A DNA stretch of 64,000 bases from Gaiellasilicea sp963806955 (GCA_963806955.1 CAWDZG010000002.1:1550001-1614000); one strand, 5' to 3'. Shown: positions 1-9,510, counted from the stretch's first letter. The notes: generated from the letters alone by a model not told the origin. Numbers and translations: made by a program.

Positions 1-980
<980 letters not shown>

Positions 981-998
981 TAGGGAGACGAGGGAATC

Positions 999-1307
999 GT
1001 GGCGCAGCAGAAGATCCGCATCCGGTTGAAGGGCTATGACCACCAGCAGCTGGACCGTTCCGCGTCTCAGATCGTGGAGACGGCCCAGCGCACCGGTGCG
1101 ACGATCACCGGCCCTGTGCCCCTGCCCACCGAGAAGAACGTGTACTGCGTGATCCGCAGTCCCTTCAAGGACAAGGACTCGCGCGAGCACTTCGAGGTGC
1201 GCACGCACAAGCGCCTGATCGACATCCACAGCCCCACGCCGAAGACCGTGGACTCGCTGATGCGCCTCGATCTCCCCGCCGGCGTCGACATCGAGATCAA
1301 GCTCTGA
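999..1307 (+). CDS. rpsJ: Ribosomal protein S10
   Basis: Small-subunit head protein and NusE transcription factor, 102 aa, normal length. GTG start preceded by the purine-rich GGGAGACGAGGGA. Family motifs include KIRIRLKGYDHQQLD near the N-terminus and the RTHKRLIDI segment. First gene of the S10 cluster; its TGA overlaps the ATG of rplC. Confidence 0.98.
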   Translation: MAQQKIRIRLKGYDHQQLDRSASQIVETAQRTGATITGPVPLPTEKNVYCVIRSPFKDKDSREHFEVRTHKRLIDIHSPTPKTVDSLMRLDLPAGVDIEIKL

Positions 1308-1924
1308 TGAAGGGCATCCTCGGCAGGAAGCTCGGCATGACGCAGGTCTTCGATCCGGAGAGCGGCCAGGTGACGGCCGTGACCGTGATCGAGGCCGGCC
1401 CGTGCCCGGTCGTCCAGGTGAAGACCATGGAGACGGACGGCTACGAGGCGGTCCAGATCGCGTTCGAGCCGGTCGCCGACCGGAAGATCTCGAAGGCAGA
1501 GCAGGGCCATCTCGCGAAGGCGGGCGCGTCGTCGCACCGTCACCTCGTCGAGCTCCGCGGACAGAGCGAGCTGCAGGTCGGCGAAGCCGTGACGGTCGAG
1601 GCGTTCACGCCCGGCGAGAAGGTCAAGGTCGCCGGGATCTCGATCGGCAAGGGCTTCCAGGGCACGATCAAGCGGCACAACTTCAAGCGCGGCCCGGTCT
1701 CCCACGGCTCGCACAACGTGCGTAAGCCGGGCTCGATCGGCGCCTCCGCGACGCCGTCGCGGGTGTTCAAGGGCCAGAAGATGGCCGGCCGGATGGGCGG
1801 CGTCCGCGTCACCCAGCCGGGCCTCGTGATCCACGAGGTCGACACCGAGCGCAACCTGCTCCTCGTCAAGGGCGCCGTGCCCGGGCCGAAGAGCGGCATC
1901 GTCGAGATCAGGGAGGTGAAGTAG
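1307..1924 (+). CDS. rplC: Ribosomal protein L3
   Basis: Early-assembly 50S protein near the peptidyl-transferase centre, 205 aa. It begins MKGILGRKLGMTQVF, the L3 signature, and contains the GFQGTIKRHNF and HGSHNVRKPGSIG extension that reaches into the 50S core. ATG start overlaps the rpsJ stop by one base, implying coupled translation. Confidence 0.98.
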   Translation: MKGILGRKLGMTQVFDPESGQVTAVTVIEAGPCPVVQVKTMETDGYEAVQIAFEPVADRKISKAEQGHLAKAGASSHRHLVELRGQSELQVGEAVTVEAFTPGEKVKVAGISIGKGFQGTIKRHNFKRGPVSHGSHNVRKPGSIGASATPSRVFKGQKMAGRMGGVRVTQPGLVIHEVDTERNLLLVKGAVPGPKSGIVEIREVK

Positions 1925-2548
1925 GTGGCGGCTCCCAAGGCGAAGCTCCTGGGCGGCAAGGCCGCGAAGGACGTCACGCTCGACGCCGAGATCTTCGGCG
2001 CCGACGTGAAGCCGCACCTCGTGCACGAGACCGTGCGCGCCGAGCTGAACGCCCGCCGGGCCGGGACACGCGGGGCCAAGACCCGCGGCCTCGTCTCGGG
2101 CGGCCGCGCGAAGCCGTGGCGCCAGAAGGGCACGGGCCGCGCCCGTGCCGGCACGATCCGCGCGGCGCAGTTCACGGGTGGCGGCGTCGTGTTCGCGCCG
2201 ACGATGCGCAGCTTCGACGTGAAGGTCAACCGCAAGGCCCGCCGTTCCGCGCTTCGCGGCGCGCTCTCGAACCACGCTGCGAACGGCACGCTGGGCGTGC
2301 TCGACGCCTCCGGCTTCGAGGCGCCGTCGACCAAGCAGGCACGCGGCCTCGTCGAGAGCTGGAGCCCGGAGCTGCCGCTGCTCATCGTCGTCACCGAGGA
2401 GGAGGAGACGCTGATCAGGTCCTTCCGCAACCTGCCGAAGACGCTCATCACCGTCCCGTCCGAGCTCGAGGTCGCGACCGTGGTCTGGGCGCGCAGCATG
2501 CTGATCACCGAGGCGGCGCTCCCGCTCGTCCAGGGGAGGGCCTCCTAG
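1925..2548 (+). CDS. rplD: Ribosomal protein L4
   Basis: 50S protein lining the exit tunnel, 207 aa. The loop region GGRAKPWRQKGTGRARAG is the classic L4 signature. GTG start directly follows the L3 stop. L4 autoregulates the S10 operon in enterobacteria; the leader where that would act is not in this window, so no regulation is claimed. Confidence 0.97.
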   Translation: MAAPKAKLLGGKAAKDVTLDAEIFGADVKPHLVHETVRAELNARRAGTRGAKTRGLVSGGRAKPWRQKGTGRARAGTIRAAQFTGGGVVFAPTMRSFDVKVNRKARRSALRGALSNHAANGTLGVLDASGFEAPSTKQARGLVESWSPELPLLIVVTEEEETLIRSFRNLPKTLITVPSELEVATVVWARSMLITEAALPLVQGRAS

Positions 2549-2844
2549 TGTCGCTGCATCCGAACGAGGTCCTGCTCGCCCCGGTCGTCTCCGAGAAGAG
2601 CTACAGCCTGATCAACGACCGCAAGTACACGTTCAAGGTGCACAAGGACGCCCACAAGACGCAGGTGCGCCAGGCCGTCGAGGAGCTCTTCGAGGTCCAC
2701 GTCGAGAACGTGAACATCCTCAAGGTGCAGGCGAAGCCGAAGCGCCGTGGGCTCTCCAAGGGCACGCGTCCCGGCTGGAAGAAGGCCATCGTGCAGCTGC
2801 GCGAGGGCGACACGATCGAGATCTTCGAGGGGGCACAGGTCTAA
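2548..2844 (+). CDS. rplW: Ribosomal protein L23
   Basis: 50S protein at the tunnel exit where trigger factor and SRP dock, 98 aa. The GTG start at 2548 overlaps the TAG of rplD by one base and gives the expected VSLHPNEVLLAPVVSEKSY N-terminus; the same frame is open much further upstream but that is shadow of rplD. Motifs YTFKVHKDAHK and VNILKVQAKPKR match L23. Confidence 0.96.
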   Translation: MSLHPNEVLLAPVVSEKSYSLINDRKYTFKVHKDAHKTQVRQAVEELFEVHVENVNILKVQAKPKRRGLSKGTRPGWKKAIVQLREGDTIEIFEGAQV

Positions 2845-2847
2845 GTC

Positions 2848-3690
2848 ATGGCATTGAAGAAGTACAAGCCCACCTCTCCCGGCCGCCGCTTCATGACCAC
2901 CTCGAGCTTCGAGGAAGTCACGAAGACGCGCCCGGAGAAGAGCCTGACCGAGCCGCTGAAGAAGACCGGTGGCCGGAACAACAACGGCCGGATCACGACC
3001 CGCCACCAGGGCGGCGGCCACAAGCGCCGCTACCGCGTGATCGACTTCAAGCGGCTCAAGGACGGCGTGCCGGCGAGGGTCGCCGCGATCGAGTACGACC
3101 CGAACCGGTCGGCGCGGATCGCGCTGCTGCACTACCTCGACGGGGCCAAGGCCTACATCCTCGCCCCCGCGCGCATCTCGGTCGGCGCGATGGTCGAGTC
3201 CGGCCCGCAGGCCGACATCAAGCCCGGCAACGCGCTGCCGCTCGAGAACATCCCGACCGGCACGCTCGTGCACAACATCGAGCTGAAGCCCGGCCAGGGC
3301 GGCAAGATGGCGCGCTCCGCCGGCTCGAGCGTCCAGCTCGTCGCGAAGGACGACGGCTACGGCGTGCTTCGGCTCCCGTCCGGCGAGATGCGCCGGGTGC
3401 CGCTAACCTGTCGAGCCACCGTCGGGCAGGTCGGCAACGCAGACCACGAGAACCAGTCCAGCGGCAAGGCGGGTCGCAGCCGCTGGTTGGGCAAGCGCCC
3501 GGCAGTGCGCGGCTCGGCGATGAACCCCGTCGACCACCCGCACGGTGGCGGCGAGGGCAAGTCGAAGGGCGGCCGGCATCCGGTCACCCCGTGGGGCGTG
3601 CCCACGCTCGGCAAGCGCACGCGCCAGAAGCACAAGGAATCCAACAAGCTGATCGTTCGCGGCCGTCGTCGCGGGAAGGACAAGCGCTAA
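2848..3690 (+). CDS. rplB: Ribosomal protein L2
   Basis: Highly conserved 50S protein needed for subunit association and peptidyl transfer, 280 aa. The family signature HPHGGGEGKSKGGRHPVTPWG is present near the C-terminus, with the essential His. The N-terminal KKYKPTSPGRRF is typical. Three bases separate it from rplW. Confidence 0.98.
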   Translation: MALKKYKPTSPGRRFMTTSSFEEVTKTRPEKSLTEPLKKTGGRNNNGRITTRHQGGGHKRRYRVIDFKRLKDGVPARVAAIEYDPNRSARIALLHYLDGAKAYILAPARISVGAMVESGPQADIKPGNALPLENIPTGTLVHNIELKPGQGGKMARSAGSSVQLVAKDDGYGVLRLPSGEMRRVPLTCRATVGQVGNADHENQSSGKAGRSRWLGKRPAVRGSAMNPVDHPHGGGEGKSKGGRHPVTPWGVPTLGKRTRQKHKESNKLIVRGRRRGKDKR

Positions 3691-3978
3691 ATGAGTCGCA
3701 GCTCGAAGAAGGGGCCTTTCGTGGAAGCGCGGCTGATGGGCCGCATCGAGGCCATGAACGCCACCAACGAGAAGCGGATGATCCGCACCTGGTCGCGCTC
3801 GTCCACGATCTTCCCCGACATGGTCGGTCACACGATCGCGGTCCACGACGGGCGCAAGCACGTGCCGGTCTTCGTCAGCGAGCAGATGGTCGGGCACAAG
3901 CTCGGCGAGTTCGCCCCCACCCGGACATTCCGCGGCCACTCCGGTGACCGCCAGGCCCAGGTCAAGAAGGGGCGCTAG
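3691..3978 (+). CDS. rpsS: Ribosomal protein S19
   Basis: 30S head protein contacting the A-site finger and S13, 95 aa. MSRSSKKGPFVEARLMGRI start and the FVSEQMVGHKLGEFAPTRTF signature are present. ATG immediately follows the rplB TAA; GGAAGGAC inside the end of rplB can serve as its Shine-Dalgarno. Confidence 0.98.
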   Translation: MSRSSKKGPFVEARLMGRIEAMNATNEKRMIRTWSRSSTIFPDMVGHTIAVHDGRKHVPVFVSEQMVGHKLGEFAPTRTFRGHSGDRQAQVKKGR

Positions 3979-4469
3979 TGGCTGCCGTCGAGACCGAGCA
4001 GACCGTGCGCGCAGAAGCCAAGTGGGTCCGCCTGTCGGCGCGCAAGGCGCGGGTCGTGCTCCAGCACATCCGCGGCCGCAGCGTGCCCGAGGCGCGGACC
4101 ATCCTCGCCTTCACGCAGCGCGCGGCCGCGATCGAGATCGAGAAGGTGCTGCGCTCCGCGATCGCGAACGCCGAGACGAACCCGCTGCTGCACTGGAGCG
4201 GGGACGATCTGCTCGTCAAGGCCGCCTACGCCGACGAGGGGCCGACGCTGAAGCGCTGGCGCCCGCGCGCCCGCGGCCGCGTCAACCGGATCAACAAGCG
4301 GACCTGCCACATCACGATCGAGCTCGCACAGAACCCGAAGGCCGGCCAGGCGCGGAACCCGCGCGCAGCCGCGCCCACCCAGACCGAGGCCCCGGCACCC
4401 GCCGAGTCCGCAGCCAAGCCGAAGCGCGCCGCCAAGTCGCGCGCGAAGAAGAAGGAGGCGGTGGCCTGA
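3978..4469 (+). CDS. rplV: Ribosomal protein L22 with C-terminal tail
   Basis: 50S tunnel protein, 163 aa against about 110-120 in most bacteria. Core signature KRWRPRARGRVNRINKRTCHI is intact. After about residue 117 comes a tail rich in Ala, Pro, Glu and then Lys (ending RAKKKEAVA). GTG start overlaps the rpsS stop by one base. The tail belongs to a set of extended ribosomal proteins in this operon. Confidence 0.96.
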   Translation: MAAVETEQTVRAEAKWVRLSARKARVVLQHIRGRSVPEARTILAFTQRAAAIEIEKVLRSAIANAETNPLLHWSGDDLLVKAAYADEGPTLKRWRPRARGRVNRINKRTCHITIELAQNPKAGQARNPRAAAPTQTEAPAPAESAAKPKRAAKSRAKKKEAVA

Positions 4470-5578
4470 TGGGCCAGAAGGTGCACCCCGGCGGCCTGCG
4501 GGTCGGCGTCATCCACGACTGGAAGTCCAACTGGTACGTCGGGAAGAAGGAGTTCCCGACCTACATCCTCGAGGACGTCCGGATCCGCGACCACATCAAC
4601 GGCAAGCTCGGCCATGCCGGCCTGTCGGACATCCTGATCCGCAAGGACAAGCAGCGGATCACGGTCGACATCTTCACTGCCCGCCCCGGGATCGTGATCG
4701 GCAAGTCGGGCGTCGAGGTCGACGCGCTCCGCAAGGAGCTGCACTCGATCACGGGCAAGAACGTCCACATCAACATCAACGAGATCAAGCGTCCCGAGCT
4801 GGACGCGAAGCTCGTCGCGCAGTCGATCGCCGAGCAGCTGCAGAACCGCGTCAGCTTCCGGCGCGCGATGAAGCGGTCGCTCGCCTCGGCCATGCGGTCG
4901 GGCGCGCAGGGGATCAAGATCCAGTGCGGCGGCCGCCTCGGCGGCGGCGAGATGAGCCGCTCCGAGCGCTACACGGAGGGCCGGGTCCCGCTGCACACGA
5001 TCCGCGCGGACATCGACTACGGCTTCGCCGAGGCCAAGACGACCTACGGGCGGATCGGCGTCAAGGTCTGGATCAACAAGGGCGAGATCATGCCGGAGGG
5101 CTTCGAGGGCATGACCACCGGTAAGGACACCCGCCTCGGCGACCAGGACCAGGCGCGCAGGCGGCGCGGCGGCGCGGCCGAGGGCCTCGGCGCCTCGCGC
5201 GAGTCCGGCCGCGGCCGCTCCCAGGACCGTGAGGGTCTCGGCCTCGTCAAGAAGTCGCGCCGTCCCGGCGGTCGCCCCGCCGGCGGTGCCGGCGCGCCCG
5301 GCGGCCGTCCCGGCGGCGCTCCCGGTGGCGGTCGTTCCCGTCCCGGCGGCTCGAGCCGCCCGCGCCGGCAGGACACGGTCGCGAAGCCGAAGACCGACGA
5401 GGTCGTCGAGCCGACCGTCGAGGAGACGACGCCCGTGGTAGAGGCTCCGGAGACCCCGGCCGCTGCCGAGAAGCCCGAGACGTTGACGACCGACGCTCCG
5501 ACGACCGACACTCCGGCTGCCGACACTCCGGCTGCCGATACGCCGGCGGCCCCGGCCGAGAAGGGCGACGAGAGCTGA
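4469..5578 (+). CDS. rpsC: Ribosomal protein S3 with long disordered C-terminal extension
   Basis: mRNA-entry protein of the 30S head, 369 aa against about 210-275 normally. Residues 1-210 are a normal S3 with MGQKVHPGGLRVG start and KH domain (GIVIGKSG). The remaining 160 or so residues are low complexity: an Arg/Gly/Pro block rich in PGG repeats, then a Thr/Pro/Glu/Asp block with PAADT repeats. ATG at 4469 overlaps the rplV TGA. The extension is in frame with no stop until the rplP start, so it appears to be real coding sequence. Confidence 0.95.
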   Translation: MGQKVHPGGLRVGVIHDWKSNWYVGKKEFPTYILEDVRIRDHINGKLGHAGLSDILIRKDKQRITVDIFTARPGIVIGKSGVEVDALRKELHSITGKNVHININEIKRPELDAKLVAQSIAEQLQNRVSFRRAMKRSLASAMRSGAQGIKIQCGGRLGGGEMSRSERYTEGRVPLHTIRADIDYGFAEAKTTYGRIGVKVWINKGEIMPEGFEGMTTGKDTRLGDQDQARRRRGGAAEGLGASRESGRGRSQDREGLGLVKKSRRPGGRPAGGAGAPGGRPGGAPGGGRSRPGGSSRPRRQDTVAKPKTDEVVEPTVEETTPVVEAPETPAAAEKPETLTTDAPTTDTPAADTPAADTPAAPAEKGDES

Positions 5579-6003
5579 TGCTGCTCCCGAAGAAGACCAA
5601 GTACCGCCGGGTGCACCGTGGCCGCCGCCGCGGCGTCTCGCGCGGCCAGACCGAGGTGCAGTTCGGCGAGTGGGGGATCAAGTCCCTCGACGCCGGCTGG
5701 ATCACGAACCGCCAGATCGAGGCGGCCCGAATCGCGATGACGCGCAAGATCAAGCGCGGCGGCAAGGTCTGGATCAACGTCTTCCCGGACAAGTCTGTGA
5801 CGCAGAAGCCGGCCGAGACCCGCATGGGCTCCGGTAAGGGCTCGCCCGAGCACTGGGTGGCCGTCGTCAAGCCGGGCCGGGTCATGTTCGAGCTGGCCGG
5901 TGTCTCCGAGCCGCTCGCCAAGGAGGCGCTCCGCCTCGCCGGCCAGAAGCTGCCGGTCAAGACCAAGATCGTGAAGAGAGAGGCTGATCTCTTTGAAAGC
6001 TAG
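5578..6003 (+). CDS. rplP: Ribosomal protein L16
   Basis: 50S protein that shapes the A-tRNA elbow site, 141 aa. MLLPKKTKYRRVHRGRRRG start, GEWGIKSLDAGWITNRQIEAAR and the MGSGKG loop are diagnostic. ATG overlaps the rpsC TGA; the 3' end overlaps rpmC by 11 bases. Confidence 0.97.
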   Translation: MLLPKKTKYRRVHRGRRRGVSRGQTEVQFGEWGIKSLDAGWITNRQIEAARIAMTRKIKRGGKVWINVFPDKSVTQKPAETRMGSGKGSPEHWVAVVKPGRVMFELAGVSEPLAKEALRLAGQKLPVKTKIVKREADLFES

Positions 6004-6193
6004 GCAGCTCCGAGACATGACCGACGACGAGCTCCAGCGGACGCTCGGCGAGCGCCGCCAGGAGCTCTTCAACCTCCGCTTCCAGTCTGCGACCGGTGCG
6101 CTCGACAACAGCGCCCGCTTGCGGTCGGCGAAGCGGGAGATCGCAAAGATTCTGACTGTCCGCCACGAGCGGGAAAGGGCTGGGAGCGCGTAG
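5993..6193 (+). CDS. rpmC: Ribosomal protein L29
   Basis: Small helical 50S protein at the tunnel exit, 66 aa. It starts with TTG inside the end of rplP (11-base overlap), giving MKARQLRDMTDDELQ, typical of L29. LGERRQELFNLRFQSATGAL is the family core. Confidence 0.95.
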   Translation: MKARQLRDMTDDELQRTLGERRQELFNLRFQSATGALDNSARLRSAKREIAKILTVRHERERAGSA

Positions 6194-6196
6194 ACC

Positions 6197-7051
6197 ATGG
6201 CTGAGAAGAAGACGACCAAGAAGAAGAAGACCGAGGACGCTCCGATCGAGGAGACCGCCGAGGAGACCGCCGAGGTGACCGACGCCACCGAGGCCGAGGC
6301 CGCCGCGCCGGCCGTCGACGAGGGCGAGCCGATGGCGTCGACCGAGGCGATGGAGGAGGCTGCCCCCGAGGAGGCTCCCGTCGCTGAGGCTCCCGTCGCT
6401 GATGAGCCCGTCGCCGAGGAGACCCCTGCTGAAGAGCCGGTCGCCGAGGAGACCCCTGCTGAAGAGCCGGTCGTCGAGGAGGCTCCCGTTGAGGAGCCGG
6501 TCGCCGAGGAGGCTCCGGTTGAGGAGCCCGTCGTCGAGGAGGCCCCTGTTGAGGAGCCGGTCGCCGAGGAGGCTCCCGTTGAGGAGCCCGTCGTCGAGGA
6601 GGCTCCCGTCGAGGAGCCCGTCGCCGAGGAGCCGGCGGCCAAGGCCGCGCCCGAGGAGCCGGCCGCGCCGGCGCCCCAGTCCGGTCCGAAGCCGAAGCGC
6701 AAGCGGCTCCCGCGTGGGCTCCGCCCCCAGAAGGGCCGGCGCACGCGCGAGAAGGCCGTCGAGCGCAAGCCGATCGTCCGCATCCCGAAGCCCGAGAGCG
6801 AGTTCGGCCGCCGCCAGGAGCGGCAGGGCACGGTCGTCTCCGACAAGGGCGACAAGACGATCGTCGTCAAGGTCGACACGATCAAGACTCACCGGCGCTA
6901 CAAGAAGGTCGTCCGCCAATCGAAGCGCTTCCACGCGCACGACGAGCAGAACTCGGCCAAGATCGGCGACGTCGTCCGGATCATCGAGACCCGGCCGATC
7001 TCGAAGACCAAGAACTGGCGGCTGGCCGAGATCGTCGAGGTCGCAAAGTGA
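6197..7051 (+). CDS. rpsQ: Ribosomal protein S17 fused to a long acidic repeat N-terminus
   Basis: Primary rRNA-binding protein of the 30S body, here 284 aa against 80-90 normally. The S17 OB-fold is the last 81 residues (from about 204), with RQGTVVSDKGDKTIVV and the HAHDE loop. Before it lie a Lys-rich start (MAEKKTTKKKKTED), a very acidic stretch containing about eight units of roughly ten residues (VEEPVAEEAP/VEEPVVEEAP), and a basic linker (PKPKRKRLPRG). The ATG at 6197 follows rpmC by 3 bases and the acidic part is in frame throughout. An internal start near residue 160-200 could also yield a normal-size S17, but no strong start is evident. Confidence 0.93.
   Translation: MAEKKTTKKKKTEDAPIEETAEETAEVTDATEAEAAAPAVDEGEPMASTEAMEEAAPEEAPVAEAPVADEPVAEETPAEEPVAEETPAEEPVVEEAPVEEPVAEEAPVEEPVVEEAPVEEPVAEEAPVEEPVVEEAPVEEPVAEEPAAKAAPEEPAAPAPQSGPKPKRKRLPRGLRPQKGRRTREKAVERKPIVRIPKPESEFGRRQERQGTVVSDKGDKTIVVKVDTIKTHRRYKKVVRQSKRFHAHDEQNSAKIGDVVRIIETRPISKTKNWRLAEIVEVAK
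6373..6640 (+). repeat. In-frame minisatellite encoding acidic VEEP-type repeats of S17
   Basis: Tandem units of about 30 bases, grouped as 60-base doublets, coding for alternating VEEPVAEEAP and VEEPVVEEAP. Units differ mostly at synonymous third positions. Units are multiples of three, so copy-number change would keep the reading frame. Confidence 0.9.
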
Positions 7052-7416
7052 TCCAGCAGGAATCCCGGCTACGCGTCGCCGACAACACCGGTGCGCGCGA
7101 GATCCTGTGCATCCGTGTCATGGGCGGCTCGAAGCGGCGCTACGCGCGAGTCGGCGACGTGATCGTCGCTACAGTGAAGTCCGCGACGCCCCAGGGCGCG
7201 GTGAAGAAGGGTGAGGTCGTCAGGGCGGTCGTCGTCCGGACGAAGAAGCCCTACGGCCGCGACGACGGCACGCAGATCGCGTTCGACGAGAACGCAGCGG
7301 TGATCATCGACGCCGCGCGGAACCCGCGCGGAACGCGCATCTTCGGGCCCGTCGCCCGCGAGTTGCGCGAGAAGAACTTCATGAAGATCGTCAGTCTCGC
7401 TCCCGAGGTGCTCTGA
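7048..7416 (+). CDS. rplN: Ribosomal protein L14
   Basis: 50S interface protein, 122 aa. Starts MIQQESRLRVADNTGARE, the L14 signature, with GSKRRYARVGDVIVA following. GTG start overlaps the rpsQ TGA by four bases (GTGA). Confidence 0.98.
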   Translation: MIQQESRLRVADNTGAREILCIRVMGGSKRRYARVGDVIVATVKSATPQGAVKKGEVVRAVVVRTKKPYGRDDGTQIAFDENAAVIIDAARNPRGTRIFGPVARELREKNFMKIVSLAPEVL

Positions 7417-7421
7417 GAGTC

Positions 7422-7796
7422 ATGGCCAACAAGATGAAGATCAAGCAGGGTGATCTGGTGCAGATCCTCGCCGGCAAGGACCGCGGCAAGCAGGGTCGCA
7501 TCCTCGAGGCGCGTCCCCGCGAGGGCCGCGTGCTCGTCGAGAACCTGAACGTGATGACGCGGCACACGCGGCCGCGCCCGCTGCGCGACTCCAGCCGCAT
7601 GGGCGGGACGCAGATGGCCCCCGGCGGCCGGATCGAGAAGGCGGCGCCCGTCGACATCTCGAACGTGATGCTCGTCTGCCCGGTCTGCGGCGCGCCGACC
7701 CGCGTCGGGATGAAGCTCAAGGAGATCAAGGGCGAGCAGGTGCGCGTGCGCGTCTGCAAGCGCGACGGCTGCGGCCAGGAAGTCGACACGAAGTAA
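7422..7796 (+). CDS. rplX: Ribosomal protein L24 with CxxC zinc-ribbon-like insertion
   Basis: Assembly-initiating 50S protein, 124 aa. The KOW motif (KIKQGDLVQILAGKDRGKQG) is at the N-terminus. Two cysteine pairs, CPVC and CKRDGC, near residues 87-117 could bind zinc. ATG start five bases after rplN. Confidence 0.96.
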   Translation: MANKMKIKQGDLVQILAGKDRGKQGRILEARPREGRVLVENLNVMTRHTRPRPLRDSSRMGGTQMAPGGRIEKAAPVDISNVMLVCPVCGAPTRVGMKLKEIKGEQVRVRVCKRDGCGQEVDTK

Positions 7797-8371
7797 TGGC
7801 GACCGCGACGTACTCACCCCGTCTCAAGGACCTCTACGCCGAGCTGCGCCCGGAGCTGCAGGAGGATCTCGGCCTCGACTCGATCATGCAGGTGCCGAGG
7901 ATCGAGAAGATCACGCTCAACATGGGCGTCGGCGACGCGAAGACGGACGCGAAGGCGCTCGACTCCGCGATCGAGGAACTGACGATCATCGCCGGCCAGC
8001 GCGCCCAGGTGCGCAAGGCGCGGAAGTCGATCGCGAGCTTCAAGCTCCGCGAGGGCATGGCCGTCGGCACCAAGGTGACGCTGCGCGGCGCCCGCATGTA
8101 CGAGTTCCTCGACCGGCTCGTCTCGGTCGCGCTCCCGCGCATCCGCGACTTCCGCGGCCTCAACCCAGGCTCCTTCGACGGGCGCGGCAACTACTCGCTC
8201 GGCGTGCGCGAGCAGATCATCTTCCCGGAGATCGACTACGACTCGGTCGGGCAGGTCCGGGGCCTCGACGTGACGATCACGACCTCGGCAGGGACGACGG
8301 ACGAGCAGGCGCTCGCGCTCTTGCGCGCCCTCGGCCTCCCGTTCGCGGCCGACGACAGGAAGGACCAGTAA
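7796..8371 (+). CDS. rplE: Ribosomal protein L5
   Basis: 5S rRNA-binding 50S protein, 191 aa. Motifs IEKITLNMGVGDAK and FREGMAVGTKVTLRG-type segment (here KLREGMAVGTKVTLRG), then FLDRLVSVALPRIRDFRG. ATG overlaps the rplX TAA by one base. Confidence 0.97.
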   Translation: MATATYSPRLKDLYAELRPELQEDLGLDSIMQVPRIEKITLNMGVGDAKTDAKALDSAIEELTIIAGQRAQVRKARKSIASFKLREGMAVGTKVTLRGARMYEFLDRLVSVALPRIRDFRGLNPGSFDGRGNYSLGVREQIIFPEIDYDSVGQVRGLDVTITTSAGTTDEQALALLRALGLPFAADDRKDQ

Positions 8372-8374
8372 CGC

Positions 8375-8560
8375 ATGGCCAAGACGTCTCTCGTCGTCAA
8401 GCAGAAGCGCACGAGCAAGTACAAGGTGCGCAACTACACGCGCTGCAACAAGTGCGGCCGTCCGCGCGCGGTCTTCAAGAAGTTCGGCCTGTGCCGGATT
8501 TGCCTGCGCGAGCTCGCCCACAACGGTTCCATTCCCGGCATGACCAAGTCGAGTTGGTAG
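8375..8560 (+). CDS. rpsN: Ribosomal protein S14, type Z (zinc form)
   Basis: Short 61-aa zinc-binding S14. The two CxxC pairs (CNKC and CRIC) and the C-terminus GSIPGMTKSSW mark the Z-type found in Gram-positive and thermophilic bacteria. Three bases after rplE. Confidence 0.97.
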   Translation: MAKTSLVVKQKRTSKYKVRNYTRCNKCGRPRAVFKKFGLCRICLRELAHNGSIPGMTKSSW

Positions 8561-8570
8561 GAGAGAAGAG

Positions 8571-8972
8571 ATGCTGACCGACCCGATCGCAGACATGCTC
8601 ACGCGGATCCGCAACGCCAACAAGGCGATGCACGACACCGCCCAAATGCCGACCTCCCGGATCAAGGAGGAGATCGCCCGCGTCCTCAAGGACGAGGGGT
8701 ACATCAAGGACTTCCGGGTCGTCGAGGTCGAGGGACAACCCTTCTCGACCCTCGTCGTCGAGCTCAAGTTCGGCAAGAACCGCCAGCGCGTGATCAGCGG
8801 CCTCAAGCGCGTCTCGCGCCCCGGCCGCCGCGTCTACGCGCGCAAGGACCGTCTCCCGCGCGTGCTCGGCGGGCTCGGCACCGCGATCCTGTCCACCTCG
8901 ACCGGCCTCATCACGAGCCGCCAAGCCGCGGAGCGCGGCCTCGGCGGCGAGGTGATCGCCTTCGTCTGGTAG
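8571..8972 (+). CDS. rpsH: Ribosomal protein S8
   Basis: 30S platform protein, 133 aa. Starts MLTDPIADMLTRIRNA and ends with GEVIAFVW; the STSTGLITSRQA segment is the family signature. A strong Shine-Dalgarno (GGAGAGAAGAG) sits just before the ATG. Confidence 0.98.
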   Translation: MLTDPIADMLTRIRNANKAMHDTAQMPTSRIKEEIARVLKDEGYIKDFRVVEVEGQPFSTLVVELKFGKNRQRVISGLKRVSRPGRRVYARKDRLPRVLGGLGTAILSTSTGLITSRQAAERGLGGEVIAFVW

Positions 8973-8976
8973 CACC

Positions 8977-9510
8977 ATGAGCAGAATTGGCAGACAGCCC
9001 ATCGAGATTCCGAGCACGGTTAACGTGGCGATCTCCCCTGGGCGGATCCAGGTGAACGGGCCGCTCGGCGAGCTCTCGCAGGTCGTGCCGCAGCGGATGA
9101 AGGTCGAGCAGGCCGAGGGTGCGCTGACCGTCACCCGCCCGACCGAGCGCGGCGAGGACCGCGCGCTCCACGGTCTCACGCGGACGCTGATCGCGAACAT
9201 GGTCGAGGGCGTCACACAAGGCTTCCAGAAGGTGCTCGAGATCCAGGGTGTCGGGTATCGCGCCTCGCTGCGGGGCACCGACCTCGAGCTCAACGTCGGC
9301 TACTCGCACTCAGTCGTGATCAAGCCGCGGGCCGGGATCACCTTCGAGGTGCCGGCGCCGACGCAGGTGATCGTCAAGGGCACCAACAAGCAGCAGGTCG
9401 GCCAGACCGCCGCCGAGGTGCGCTCCGTGCGCCCGCCCGAGCCGTACAAGGGCAAGGGCATCCGCTACCAGGACGAGGTCGTCCGCAGGAAGGTCGGAAA
9501 GAGAGCATGA
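8977..9510 (+). CDS. rplF: Ribosomal protein L6
   Basis: 50S protein near the factor-binding site, 177 aa, two repeated domains. MSRIGRQPIEIP start and PEPYKGKGIRY C-terminal signature. Overlaps rplR by four bases (ATGA). Confidence 0.98.
   Translation: MSRIGRQPIEIPSTVNVAISPGRIQVNGPLGELSQVVPQRMKVEQAEGALTVTRPTERGEDRALHGLTRTLIANMVEGVTQGFQKVLEIQGVGYRASLRGTDLELNVGYSHSVVIKPRAGITFEVPAPTQVIVKGTNKQQVGQTAAEVRSVRPPEPYKGKGIRYQDEVVRRKVGKRA

Noticed and set aside
6373..6640. CRISPR-like tandem repeats
   Set aside because: Units are contiguous, in frame and coding; there are no spacers and no cas genes.
5044..6885. 613-aa open frame on the minus strand opposite rpsC-rpsQ
   Set aside because: Shadow of the low-complexity S3/S17 coding sequence; Ser/Gly/Thr-rich with no domain, while the + strand holds recognisable ribosomal proteins.
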